From the NCBI GenBank assembly GCA_020249285.1, contig JADCFX010000011.1, positions 1 to 64,000 on the forward strand: a stretch of 64,000 nucleotides of DNA, written 5' to 3'. The translations under genes and the position numbers were made by a program. This DNA comes from Roseomonas sp. GTDB taxonomy: Bacteria > Pseudomonadota > Alphaproteobacteria > Acetobacterales > Acetobacteraceae. A model generated the notes under the pieces. The model saw nothing but the letters and a program-made list of their open reading frames with translations, had not been told where the DNA came from and made no database searches. Shown piece after piece: positions 55,188-63,789 of this stretch; position 1 is the first letter of the stretch, and every line of letters begins with the position of its first letter.

Positions 55188-56243
55188 ATGACCTTCCACG
55201 CCATCCTGTTCCATCTGGCTGTCGCCCTTGGCCTTGCGCTGATCTCGGCCATCGTGGTGCGGCTGATGATTGCCTACCCGATCCTGGATCACCCCAATGC
55301 GCGGTCAAGCCATAGCCGGCCAACACCGCGCGGCGGCGGGCTTGGCATTGTGGTGGCTTTCACGCTCGGCATGGGGGTTTTATACTGGCAGGCAGAATAT
55401 GCGCGCCTGCCGGGGCCGCAGTTTCTCGGCGTGATTGGTGCCGCGCTCGCCATTGCGGCGGTGTCCTTCTGGGATGATGCACGGGATTTGCGCTTTGCGC
55501 TGAAGCTGGCGGCGCAGGCGCTGGCCGCTTTGGTCGCGATTGGCAGCGGGCTTGAATTGCAGCGGATCGCGCTGCCGGGGCTTGGCCCGGTGGAACTTGG
55601 CGCGCTTGGGCCGTTGCTGACGCTGTTTTGGATTCTTGGCTGCACCAATGCGGTGAATTTTATGGATGGGCTGGATGGGTTGGTGGGGGGCACGGTGTTC
55701 CTGGCGCTGCTGATCCTGTGTGTTATTGCCGGGCATCATGGCGGCTGGTTTGTCTATCTCGCGTCACTCATGCTTGCCGCTGGTTTGCTTGGCTTTCTGC
55801 CGTTCAATTTGCACCCGGCGCGGATTTTCATGGGCGATGTCGGCAGCCAATTCCTGGGCTTTATGGTGGCGATTCTGGCGGTGGCAGCGGCGCGCTTCGA
55901 TGCGGCGGAGGTGTCTTTCATGCTGGTACCGCTGCTGCTGTTTGGCTTGTTCTTTGATGCGACCTTTACGCTCGCCCGGCGCGCCGCCATGGGGTTGAAC
56001 ATCACCGCCGCGCACCGCAGCCATTTGTATCAAATGGCGCAAAGAAGCGGGCTTGGTGTGCGGCAAGTGGCGTCCGTGCATTGGGGTTTTGTGCTGGCCA
56101 ATGGGCTGCTGGCCTGGGCGTTTCTCAGCCTGCATCCGGCGCATAAGGCGATGGTTTTTCTACCCGCAATCGGCCTGCAAGCGATCTGGTTGGTCTATGT
56201 GCGTGTACGCATGCGGCGCGCCGGGCTTTCCTGGCGCGTCTGA
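55188..56243 (+). CDS. MraY/WecA-family sugar-1-phosphate transferase
   Basis: This is a 351-residue polytopic membrane enzyme with about ten helices. The family motifs are present: SHSRPTPRGGGLGIV near the N-terminus, WDDARDL, NAVNFMDGLDGLVGGT and HPARIFMGDVGSQFLGF (Mg-binding aspartates). It probably transfers a HexNAc-phosphate from UDP-sugar to undecaprenyl phosphate to start a surface polysaccharide or O-antigen unit. It is not in the mur/fts cluster, which argues against MraY itself. Confidence 0.92.
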   Translation: MTFHAILFHLAVALGLALISAIVVRLMIAYPILDHPNARSSHSRPTPRGGGLGIVVAFTLGMGVLYWQAEYARLPGPQFLGVIGAALAIAAVSFWDDARDLRFALKLAAQALAALVAIGSGLELQRIALPGLGPVELGALGPLLTLFWILGCTNAVNFMDGLDGLVGGTVFLALLILCVIAGHHGGWFVYLASLMLAAGLLGFLPFNLHPARIFMGDVGSQFLGFMVAILAVAAARFDAAEVSFMLVPLLLFGLFFDATFTLARRAAMGLNITAAHRSHLYQMAQRSGLGVRQVASVHWGFVLANGLLAWAFLSLHPAHKAMVFLPAIGLQAIWLVYVRVRMRRAGLSWRV

Positions 56244-56244
56244 G

Positions 56245-57411
56245 TCACTTTTGCGCCGGACGGGGGGTGGCGTTTGCGGTTTGTTGGCGCTGCGCACCAT
56301 TGGCCGCGCTGCCCTGTTCCACGCGCTGAGCGGGGCGGGCTGCGGGTCTTGGGGGCGGTCGCGTTGCAGTGGTCTGCGTTTGGCGCACCGGCACAGCCAC
56401 CTGCCCTTGGCGATTTGGCGCGCTGGCCACTTGCTGCTCCGGGCGACGCTGCGCTTGGGCGGGCGGCGCCAGACGCTGATTGTTTTGCGCCACGGGCCGT
56501 GCGGCGGGCGTATTGCGCCGTGGTGCAGGCGCGGCGGCGGCCATCACGGAAGAAGGCGCCCTTGGCGCAATCCCCATGCGGGCAAAACCCTGATCGAGCA
56601 GCGCGCCCATATGACGATCTCGCTCCACCCAGGAGGAACCGCCAAAGGTGGCACCCACTAGCCGCACACCATCGCGCTGCGCCGAGGTCACGATATTGAA
56701 GCCGGACGCATTGATGAAGCCGGTCTTGATGCCATCCGCACCATCATAATCTCCGAGCATGCGGTTATGATTACGGATCTGCGCCCGCCCCCAGGCGAAA
56801 TGCACCGTGCCGAAATAATGGTAGCGGTTGGGGAAATCCGTGAATAGGCGCCGACCAAGGGTCGCCATATCCCGCGCTGTCGTCACCTGTTCCCAATCCG
56901 GCAGGCCAGAGGCATTGCGAAAGCGCGTTTGCGTCATGCCAAGGCTGCGCGCGCGCATGGTCATCATTTGCGCGAAGCGTTCCTCTGAACCGCCAATATG
57001 CTCGCCAACTGCCGCGGCCACATCATTGGCGCTTTTGGCCACCAGCGCCAGGATTGCCTGTTCCACCGTAAGGCCACCGCCAGGCGGAATGCCGAGCTTT
57101 GAAGGCGGGCGGGAAGCGGCTTCCTCGCTCATCACCACGCGGCTATTGAGTTGAGTACGGCCATCGCGCAGCGCCTCAAACAGCATGTAGAGAGTCATCA
57201 TTTTGGTGAGCGATGCCGGGAAGCGCGGTTCATCCGCACCAGCGTCAATCAAAATGGTCCCGGTGCGGGCTTCCATGACAATGGCGGAATAGCGCGCGCT
57301 GCCAATCTGCGCTTCGGCGGCGCGCCAAGGCAGGGCCGCAAGTGCTACCCCAAACACCGCCCCAACGAATCGACCGGCAAGGCTCCCCAAGCCTTGGCGA
57401 CGAATCCCCAT
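56245..57411 (-). CDS. D-alanyl-D-alanine carboxypeptidase (PBP5/6-like)
   Basis: This periplasmic enzyme trims the terminal D-alanine from peptidoglycan side chains. The 388-residue protein has a signal sequence, then the active-site SxxK in FPASLTKMMTLY, SxN in AKSANDVAAA and KTG in GADGIKTGFINASGFN. A long, low-complexity Pro/Ala/Gln-rich tail (about 110 residues) replaces the usual PBP5 C-terminal domain and may be disordered. The start at 57411 precedes the signal; the open frame extends 34 codons upstream. Confidence 0.92.
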   Translation of the reverse strand: MGIRRQGLGSLAGRFVGAVFGVALAALPWRAAEAQIGSARYSAIVMEARTGTILIDAGADEPRFPASLTKMMTLYMLFEALRDGRTQLNSRVVMSEEAASRPPSKLGIPPGGGLTVEQAILALVAKSANDVAAAVGEHIGGSEERFAQMMTMRARSLGMTQTRFRNASGLPDWEQVTTARDMATLGRRLFTDFPNRYHYFGTVHFAWGRAQIRNHNRMLGDYDGADGIKTGFINASGFNIVTSAQRDGVRLVGATFGGSSWVERDRHMGALLDQGFARMGIAPRAPSSVMAAAAPAPRRNTPAARPVAQNNQRLAPPAQAQRRPEQQVASAPNRQGQVAVPVRQTQTTATRPPPRPAARPAQRVEQGSAANGAQRQQTANATPRPAQK

Positions 57412-57606
57412 TCGAAAACCCCCCAATGGACCAAAGCGGCGACGCCCAGGCCCCGACTTCCCCTGAGCCTTAAATAACCCCACCAGCCCGCTCCGTCCAG
57501 CAAAAAAAGTCAAATTCTGATTTTCATCAGAGGGTTAAGGAATAGGCTTGAGGTATCACCCGAAAACCCCCGGTGCCCCTTTCGGCCAGGGGCGCCAAAA
57601 GTTTTT

Positions 57607-57654
57607 GTGCAGTGCAAAAAATCCTTGCAATTGTCCGGGCAGCAAGCGTAGAAG
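57607..57654 (+). promoter_or_regulatory. Candidate phasin promoter with TGC-rich operator
   Basis: A possible -35 TTGCAA (57625-57630) and -10 TAGAAG (57649-57654) are 18 bases apart, about 100 bases before the phasin ATG. Immediately upstream, TGTGCAGTGCAAAA is TGC-rich. The PHB repressor PhaR of other alphaproteobacteria is known to bind TGC-rich sites in phasin promoters, so this is a candidate operator. Remaining bases of the 57412-57753 gap show no gene. Confidence 0.4.
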
Positions 57655-57753
57655 CTAACCATGTTGCAGCGCAGCAAAACTCCTCGGCCCTCCCGGCCGG
57701 CACATAAGGCCCGGGCTGCTGCGCCCCGGACAGGCAAGGAAAGGATTGAGATC

Positions 57754-58254
57754 ATGGCACAAAGCAAGAGCCAAGTTGTGAGCAAGGTGGCGGCGGAAGC
57801 TGCAGAACAGGCTCAAAAAGTGATGAATGACGGTGCGGCGCAGGCCCGCGTAGCAATGGAGAAGAACATGGATCAGATGACCAAGGGTGCCGAAAGCATC
57901 TTCAAGGCGGCGGAAGAAGCCGCTGAATTCGGCCGTGGCAATGTGGAGGCCTTCACCAAGGCCGCCCAGACCTGGGCCTCGGGCTCTCAGGACCTCGCCC
58001 GCCAGTATATGGCGCTGGCGCAGGGCCTGACTGACCACGCCATGGAAGGCGCCAAGGCGCTGTCCGGCGTGAAGAGCGTGAATGAAGCCGCTGAGCTGCA
58101 GGCGAAGTTCGCCAAGGCCGCGCTGGAAAAGATGGTCGCCGAAGGCACCAAGCTTCAGGAAGCTTCCGTGAAGCTCGCCGAAAGCGCCCTGGCCCCCGTG
58201 AATGCGCGCATGACGGTGGCGATGGAAAAGCTGGCGAAGCCGCTCGCGGCCTGA
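57754..58254 (+). CDS. Phasin family protein
   Basis: This 166-residue, helix-rich, alanine/lysine/glutamate-rich protein matches phasins, which coat polyhydroxybutyrate granules. Landmarks are QMTKGAESIFKAAEEAAEFGRGNVEAFTKAAQTWASGSQDLARQYM and VNEAAELQAKFAKAALEKMVAEGTKLQE, the Phasin_2-type core. The start at 57754 is decided by AAGGAAAGG upstream. It agrees with a PHB-storing organism, as does hbd. A strong terminator follows. Confidence 0.9.
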   Translation: MAQSKSQVVSKVAAEAAEQAQKVMNDGAAQARVAMEKNMDQMTKGAESIFKAAEEAAEFGRGNVEAFTKAAQTWASGSQDLARQYMALAQGLTDHAMEGAKALSGVKSVNEAAELQAKFAKAALEKMVAEGTKLQEASVKLAESALAPVNARMTVAMEKLAKPLAA

Positions 58255-58333
58255 GCTTCGGGCGGGGCTTCTGCCCCGTTCTGGCTTGGCTGCCCCCCTC
58301 CCCCCCCTCCTCCAAATCGGGGGGTGGCCGGCC

Positions 58334-58372
58334 AATGGCGTGATCCATATCAATGGGTCACGCCATTTTTTT
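58334..58372 (+). terminator. Rho-independent terminator after phasin gene
   Basis: The long stem AATGGCGTGA-T-CCAT/ATGG-G-TCACGCCATT (58334-58366) with a four-base loop is followed by a run of seven T residues that includes the end of the stem. It is one of the clearest terminators in the window. A second small GGGGC/GCCCC hairpin lies upstream at about 58262-58278. Confidence 0.88.
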
Positions 58373-58541
58373 GCCTTGCGTATGGGCAGAGGCGTCTGAC
58401 GTTTGCGCTGCTTTAAACTGGAGGCGCGCAGAAAAGATTATGCCCTTAAGTGTAACTGGGGCTTCACCTTCTGCAATTCGCTCCATATCCTATGGGCAGC
58501 GCGGCGTGGTAGCCTGCCTTTTGAAAGACTGAACCGAGAGC

Positions 58542-58886
58542 ATGAGCGATCAGGATAAGCGCCCGAATGACGGGCAAGGTGGTGGTGAAGGGCCTCAGAC
58601 GGGCATCGTCGTGAAGGCGCGCCCGCGCACCAAGAAGCCCGCCATGTATAAGGTATTGATGCTGAACGACGATTACACGCCGATGGAATTCGTCGTTCAT
58701 GTCTTGGAGAGGTTTTTCCAGAAGAATCGAGAGGAGGCGACGCGCATCATGCTGCATGTGCATCGCCGTGGTGTCGGGGTCTGCGGTGTCTTCACTTATG
58801 AAATCGCGGAAACCAAGGTAACGCAGGTGATGGATCTGGCCCGTCAGAACCAGCATCCGCTACAATGCACCATTGAAAAGGACTAA
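58542..58886 (+). CDS. clpS: ClpS, adaptor of the ClpAP protease
   Basis: ClpS delivers N-end-rule substrates to ClpA. This 114-residue protein has the family core [54 protein letters not shown] and the conserved binding-pocket residues in NDDYTPM. The first 25 residues are a flexible extension. It lies 105 bp upstream of clpA, the usual pairing. Confidence 0.97.
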   Translation: MSDQDKRPNDGQGGGEGPQTGIVVKARPRTKKPAMYKVLMLNDDYTPMEFVVHVLERFFQKNREEATRIMLHVHRRGVGVCGVFTYEIAETKVTQVMDLARQNQHPLQCTIEKD

Positions 58887-58991
58887 AGCAGGGGGTCGAA
58901 GAATCCCAGGAGGGCGCCTACATTGAAAGTCATAATCGGCCTTGGGTCCTGCAATGTCGGGGCTTCGGGCTAAGATGGAGCGTCGTTGATC

Positions 58992-61337
58992 ATGTTGTCC
59001 CGTAATTTAGAACAGACGCTGCATCGCGCCCTGGGTCTGGCTGGCGAGCGCCGGCATGAATACGCCACCTTGGAGCATTTACTGTTGTCCTTGGGCGATG
59101 ACGCTGATGCCATGGGCGTGCTCCGCGCCTGCGGTGTTGATGTTGATAAACTCAAGCGCGACCTGACCGAATTTCTGGACAAGGATTTGGCCGGCCTGGT
59201 GACGGAACGCGGCGGCGACCCCAAGCCCACCGCCGGCTTTCAGCGCGTGGTGCAACGCGCCGCCATCCATGTGCAATCTTCTGGCCGCGATGAAGTAACC
59301 GGCGCCAATGTGCTTGTCGCGCTGTTTTCTGAACGCGAATCCCATGCGGTGTATTTCCTGCAACTCCAGGACATGACGCGGCTTGATGCGGTAAATTTCA
59401 TCAGCCATGGCATTGCCAAGGCGCCTGGGCGTTCGCAGCCCCGCGCGGCGAAGGGCGATGGCACCAATAACGAGGATCAGGGCCAGGAACGCGAAGAAAA
59501 GGGCCGCGGCGCGCCGCGAGGCCAGGATGCACTCGCGAATTACTGCGTGAACCTGAACAAGAAGGCCGAACAGGGCAAGATTGACCCGCTGATTGGCCGT
59601 GATCAGGAAATTGAACGCACCATCCAAATCCTGTGCCGCCGCACCAAGAACAACCCGCTTTATGTCGGCGATCCTGGCGTGGGCAAAACCGCGATTGCGG
59701 AAGGCTTGGCGAAGCGCATTGTGGAAGGTGATGTGCCGGAAGTGCTGGCGAAATCCACCATCTATTCGCTGGATATGGGCAGCCTTTTGGCCGGCACGCG
59801 CTATCGCGGCGATTTCGAAGAACGCCTGAAGGCCGTGGTGACGGAATTGGAAGCGCAGCCCGGTTCCGTGCTGTTCATTGATGAAATTCATACTGTGATT
59901 GGCGCGGGTGCTACCTCAGGCGGGGCGATGGATGCTTCCAACCTGCTGAAGCCCGCCTTGTCGCAGGGCACTATCCGCTGCATCGGTTCCACTACCTATA
60001 AGGAATACCGTACGCATTTTGAAAAGGACCGCGCTTTGGTGCGGCGCTTCCAGAAGATTGATGTGAATGAGCCATCGCTTGAAGATGCGGTGAAGATCCT
60101 GCAAGGGCTCAAGACCAATTACGAAAAGCACCATAAGGTGCGCTATACGCCGGAAGCGATCCGCGCCGCGGTGGAGCTTTCCGCGAAATATATCCATGAC
60201 CGCAAGCTGCCCGATAAGGCGATTGACGTGATTGATGAGGTCGGCGCATCGCGCATGCTGCTGCCTGAGAACAAGCGCCGCAAGACCGTGACGCTGAAGG
60301 ATGTGGAAGATATTGTCGCCAAGATCGCGCGCATCCCGCCGAAATCGGTTTCCACCGATGATCGGGAAACGCTGAAGAATCTGGAACGTGATTTGAAGGC
60401 GATGGTGTTTGGCCAGGAAAAGGCCATTGAAGCGCTCGCGAGTGCCATCAAGCTTTCGCGCGCTGGGCTGCGTGATCCGGAAAAGCCGATTGGGAATTAT
60501 TTGTTCTCGGGGCCCACAGGTGTCGGCAAGACGGAAGTCGCCAAGCAATTGGCGAAGACGCTTGGCATTGAACTGATCCGCTTCGACATGTCCGAATATA
60601 TGGAACGCCATAGCGTGTCGCGCCTGATTGGTGCGCCGCCTGGCTATGTCGGCTTTGATCAGGGCGGGCTTTTGACCGATGCGATTGATCAGCACCCGCA
60701 TGCGGTATTGTTGCTTGATGAAATCGAAAAGGCGCATCAGGATTTGTACAATATCCTGTTGCAGGTGATGGATCACGGGAAGCTGACGGACCACAACGGC
60801 AAGAATGTGGATTTCCGCAATGTGATCCTGATCATGACCACCAATGCCGGCGCTTCCGATATGGCGAAGCCCGCCATTGGCTTTGAACGTGCTGCCCGTG
60901 TGGGTGAGGATGAAGAAGCGATCAAGCGGATGTTCACCCCTGAATTCCGCAACCGCCTGGATGCAGTGGTGACCTTTGCAGGCCTGTCGCCGGAGATTGT
61001 GGCGCAGGTGGTCGAGAAATTCGTCATGCAATTGGAAGCGCAGCTTGCTGATCGCAATGTGACGATTGAACTTTCCTCGGCTGCCAAGGAATGGCTGGCC
61101 GAGCGTGGCTATGACCCGCTTTATGGCGCGCGGCCTTTGGCGCGGGTGATCCAGGAATATGTGAAAAAGCCGCTGGCCGAGGAATTGCTGTTTGGCAAAC
61201 TCGCCAAGGGTGGATCGGTGAAGGTGGGTCTGCGTGATGGCGCGCTGACCTTCGATTGCCAGGAAGCCGCCCCGCCCGCGCTGCCCAAGCCCGAGGAAGA
61301 TCGGGATGCGGAGCGTGAGCCGGAGAATGCGGAGTAG
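58992..61337 (+). CDS. clpA: ClpA, ATP-dependent unfoldase of ClpAP
   Basis: ClpA unfolds substrates and feeds them to ClpP. The 781-residue protein has the N-domain ([32 protein letters not shown]) and a first AAA+ module with Walker [16 protein letters not shown] and Walker [12 protein letters not shown]. The second module has [16 protein letters not shown] and [13 protein letters not shown], and the ClpP-contact loop region includes the IGF-type stretch [10 protein letters not shown]. The ATG at 58992 is the better start; a TTG two codons before is unlikely. A diverged copy of its last codons reappears at 63677. Confidence 0.97.
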   Translation: MLSRNLEQTLHRALGLAGERRHEYATLEHLLLSLGDDADAMGVLRACGVDVDKLKRDLTEFLDKDLAGLVTERGGDPKPTAGFQRVVQRAAIHVQSSGRDEVTGANVLVALFSERESHAVYFLQLQDMTRLDAVNFISHGIAKAPGRSQPRAAKGDGTNNEDQGQEREEKGRGAPRGQDALANYCVNLNKKAEQGKIDPLIGRDQEIERTIQILCRRTKNNPLYVGDPGVGKTAIAEGLAKRIVEGDVPEVLAKSTIYSLDMGSLLAGTRYRGDFEERLKAVVTELEAQPGSVLFIDEIHTVIGAGATSGGAMDASNLLKPALSQGTIRCIGSTTYKEYRTHFEKDRALVRRFQKIDVNEPSLEDAVKILQGLKTNYEKHHKVRYTPEAIRAAVELSAKYIHDRKLPDKAIDVIDEVGASRMLLPENKRRKTVTLKDVEDIVAKIARIPPKSVSTDDRETLKNLERDLKAMVFGQEKAIEALASAIKLSRAGLRDPEKPIGNYLFSGPTGVGKTEVAKQLAKTLGIELIRFDMSEYMERHSVSRLIGAPPGYVGFDQGGLLTDAIDQHPHAVLLLDEIEKAHQDLYNILLQVMDHGKLTDHNGKNVDFRNVILIMTTNAGASDMAKPAIGFERAARVGEDEEAIKRMFTPEFRNRLDAVVTFAGLSPEIVAQVVEKFVMQLEAQLADRNVTIELSSAAKEWLAERGYDPLYGARPLARVIQEYVKKPLAEELLFGKLAKGGSVKVGLRDGALTFDCQEAAPPALPKPEEDRDAEREPENAE

Positions 61338-61392
61338 GAACGCGATTCTATCGCGGAACAAGAAACCCGATCAGGTGATGACCTGATCGGGG
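61299..61392 (+). repeat. Direct repeat, left copy (clpA tail plus terminator)
   Basis: The last 13 codons of clpA and its terminator are repeated in the same orientation at 63677-63769. By eye about 80% of bases match, with one indel. The two copies bracket the AT-rich two-gene region, which is what an insertion that recreates its target site would leave. Confidence 0.85.
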
Positions 61393-61398
61393 CTTTGT
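61366..61398 (+). terminator. Terminator after clpA
   Basis: A perfect 10-bp stem CCCGATCAGG/CCTGATCGGG (61366-61375, 61382-61391) with a six-base loop is followed by GCTTTGTT. A smaller hairpin CGCGAT/ATCGCG lies just upstream. Both structures recur, in altered form, in the right-hand copy. Confidence 0.85.
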
Positions 61399-61538
61399 TG
61401 ACCAGACTTGTGTGGCCCCATGTGCCCGGCGCAAGCCGTCGAGTGAGTTTGGATACGCTCTTTTCCGGCATAAATTCATTCTTGACACCGCCGCGACTTG
61501 ATAACTACCCTTTCAACGATGTTGGGGGAGTTAAAGAA

Positions 61539-63119
61539 ATGTCCTCGTCACAAAGAAAGGGCGTGAATGAACTCCTGAAGGAGTATGTGTCGCCCTCTGT
61601 ACCGCTAGGGGCTTGGGATTCAGATAACATAGACGATCCAGAATGCTTTGCGAAATTATATGAATGGGATAACACATCGTTTGCGGGCCTGCTTTCGGGA
61701 TCGCAAATCATCATTGGTCGTCGCGGCTCCGGAAAGAGCGCCTTGCTAAATGCAGTCAGGGACAAACAGAAATTCATTGATAGAATAAGGACGGAAGAAC
61801 GCTCTTCTTCCTTTCCTGAAACTTACGGCCTCGGTCAACAGTCATTAAAGTTAACGCAAGAACTATTTCTGCAAATAGATTTACCGGCCGAGATAGATGA
61901 GCTAAAAAAGACATATCAAAATGTAGATTTTCTCCCTACCGTCGAGACTTTGGCAAAATATTGGAACAATAGAATTTTCATTCGATTAGGACAACAGATT
62001 CACGAAAAAGACATGAAGCTGTGGTCGAGGTTGTCCAAAGATCTAAAAGATTATGTTAACCCAGTCATCTTTCCAAATATCGGCGCAGCCAATAATGATA
62101 CTCCCATGACTCCGGAAAGATTTGCCGATGGCATTAAAAATTTTCTTTCGGAACAGAAGAGAACAGCCATAATAACATTCGATAGTCTCGAGGAATATTT
62201 ATTTAATGACGCAGAGATCCTGTTTCGCAAGGGATTGTTTCGTTGTGTTGGAAAGCTCGTGTCACAACAGAACACTCCAATTTCGGTAAAGCTCTGCCTT
62301 CCAGCCGAACTTTACCCTCTAATAAAAAACCAATTTTCTAACCCCGACAAAGACCTGGCTACTCCACAATTCTTGCACTGGAATTCTCGTGAGTTAATGC
62401 GCATCGCCACACACCGCCTGAGAGTTTTTTTGGAAATTTACAAGCCGGAAGAGTACAAACAAATTGCTGGTTTGAAGCTCAATAGCAGAGAAGATCTCCA
62501 AACCTTTTGGGATAGATATTTGCCTAAAAAAATTTTGAATGCTTCTGGACAGGAAGAAGATTCATTCAGGTATATTTTACGGCATACGCAGATGCTGCCC
62601 AGACAGGTAATCTTGATACTGAATTCTATTCTTTCAAAAAGCAAAACGCTGGAAAGCGGGAGTCCGGCCGATGCAGAAGTTATAAGAGAGGAGGTTCGTA
62701 AGAAAGAAACCGTTTTTCTCGAAACCATTTTTTCCATGTTTCGGACACAATATCCAAAGATAGATGATGTCTGTAGAGCGTCGTTCAGCGGGATGAGTCG
62801 TGTCATTACATCTGGCGAGCTACAAACAATTCATACGCAGAAAGCTTTGCGTCTAATGAAACAAATGAATCTCGGCCACTATTCAGAATTCCAACGAATG
62901 TTACTTTCTATTGGTGCTTTGGGAATTGTTGAGACTACAGAAGAAACGGAGGTTTACACAGTGGGCTGGTTTGAATTCAATACTGAGCATGAGTTACCCA
63001 ATGCAGCTTTGTATTGCGTACATCCAATTTTTTCTGGCGTTTACAGGTGCCCGACTCCCGCGGGCACCAAACCCATTTTGACACGAGATATTGGCAGCGC
63101 CACCTCTGGGGACAATTGA
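61539..63119 (+). CDS. AT-rich island P-loop ATPase of unknown function
   Basis: This 526-residue protein has a Walker A motif GRRGSGKS at residues 60-67 and a Walker B-like AIITFDSLEE at about 210-219. The layout resembles the STAND/KAP-like and 'Sll1717' P-loop groups, a tentative assignment. The remaining helical region has no recognised domain. The ATG at 61539 follows GGGGGAG by eight bases; a TTGACA (61482) with a weak TACCCT after 18 bases could be its promoter. The gene is much more AT-rich than its neighbours. A membrane-protein gene follows after 7 bases. Confidence 0.85.
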   Translation: MSSSQRKGVNELLKEYVSPSVPLGAWDSDNIDDPECFAKLYEWDNTSFAGLLSGSQIIIGRRGSGKSALLNAVRDKQKFIDRIRTEERSSSFPETYGLGQQSLKLTQELFLQIDLPAEIDELKKTYQNVDFLPTVETLAKYWNNRIFIRLGQQIHEKDMKLWSRLSKDLKDYVNPVIFPNIGAANNDTPMTPERFADGIKNFLSEQKRTAIITFDSLEEYLFNDAEILFRKGLFRCVGKLVSQQNTPISVKLCLPAELYPLIKNQFSNPDKDLATPQFLHWNSRELMRIATHRLRVFLEIYKPEEYKQIAGLKLNSREDLQTFWDRYLPKKILNASGQEEDSFRYILRHTQMLPRQVILILNSILSKSKTLESGSPADAEVIREEVRKKETVFLETIFSMFRTQYPKIDDVCRASFSGMSRVITSGELQTIHTQKALRLMKQMNLGHYSEFQRMLLSIGALGIVETTEETEVYTVGWFEFNTEHELPNAALYCVHPIFSGVYRCPTPAGTKPILTRDIGSATSGDN

Positions 63120-63126
63120 TAACCTT

Positions 63127-63603
63127 ATGAATAATCATAAAAAAGAAGCGCGACCCCCTCTGATTGAAGCTTATCGAGATCGGAAAACAGCAAGAACATT
63201 CTGCATTTTTTTTGGCGTTTTTACAGGCTTTTTTATGATTATGGGTATTTTCCTGGCGATCTTTCTCCGCGATGCTCATATCGTTAATCGGTTTGGTGGA
63301 TCACTGACCGCGTTGTCACTGCTGTTGGTGCTTTATCAGTTTAAGTTCGAAAACCGCAGAAAACATGACGAAAATCATTTTCGTGATTTTGCCGCGCGCG
63401 TACAAATAGATCGTTTTTATCCTCCAGAAATACAGCAAGGAATAGAAGATCAACTTCGCGATGTGGCTGATGAATTAGAAGGTATTCGTTATCTGATATT
63501 AATCACAAGTGTCTTTATTGGGATTGTTGGCGAGCTAATTCACGCCTGGGGCGATCTAACGCTGTATTGGCTTATGCCGAGTTTATTTGGCAAAGCACAC
63601 TGA
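63127..63603 (+). CDS. Small three-helix membrane protein of the AT-rich island
   Basis: This 158-residue protein of unknown family has about three membrane helices: roughly residues 24-48 (FFGVFTGFFMIMGIFLAIFL), 57-74 (GGSLTALSLLLVLYQF) and 123-142 (YLILITSVFIGIVGELIHAW). A charged, likely cytoplasmic segment lies between the second and third. It starts 7 bases after the ATPase stop and is probably cotranscribed. It might be a membrane effector or anchor for the ATPase, by analogy with two-gene defence modules. A TTG at 63091 is an alternative start. Confidence 0.75.
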   Translation: MNNHKKEARPPLIEAYRDRKTARTFCIFFGVFTGFFMIMGIFLAIFLRDAHIVNRFGGSLTALSLLLVLYQFKFENRRKHDENHFRDFAARVQIDRFYPPEIQQGIEDQLRDVADELEGIRYLILITSVFIGIVGELIHAWGDLTLYWLMPSLFGKAH

Positions 63604-63676
63604 GCGACCGATTTGCAGAATTGCAAAAAGACGGCGGCCACCTGACAGTCACCGCGGTTAGCGGAGGCCTTAGATT
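63604..63676. other. Right margin of the AT-rich island
   Basis: A short stretch after the membrane-protein gene returns to GC-rich composition before the right-hand clpA-tail repeat begins at 63677. No integrase, recombinase or tRNA gene is seen at either margin. Confidence 0.5.
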
Positions 63677-63769
63677 GACCGGGATGCGGAGCGTAAGCCG
63701 GAGAATGTGGAGTGGCAACGCGTTTTAATCGCGCAACAAAAGCCCGATCAGGCAAATGCCCGATCGGGT
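63677..63769 (+). repeat. Direct repeat, right copy (diverged clpA tail plus terminator)
   Basis: This copy reads DRDAERKPENVEW where clpA ends [16 protein letters not shown]. The clpA stop TAG has become TGG, and the frame is not joined to anything upstream. It continues into the degenerate CGCGTT/ATCGCG hairpin and the CCCGATC/GATCGGG terminator. It is a vestige of a clpA 3' end, not a gene. Confidence 0.85.
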
Positions 63770-63775
63770 TATTTT
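63743..63775. terminator. Terminator in the right-hand repeat copy
   Basis: Stem CCCGATC/GATCGGG (63743-63749, 63762-63768), extended inside by GGCA/TGCC with one mismatch, is followed by TTATTTTA. It faces the convergent partial gene and could stop transcription from the island. Confidence 0.7.
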
Positions 63776-63789
63776 ATGGGCGTTGCGCG

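Noticed and set aside
61395..61538. 48-codon N-terminal extension of the island ATPase
   Set aside because: It runs through the clpA terminator region, lacks a ribosome site, and the start at 61539 has a strong one.
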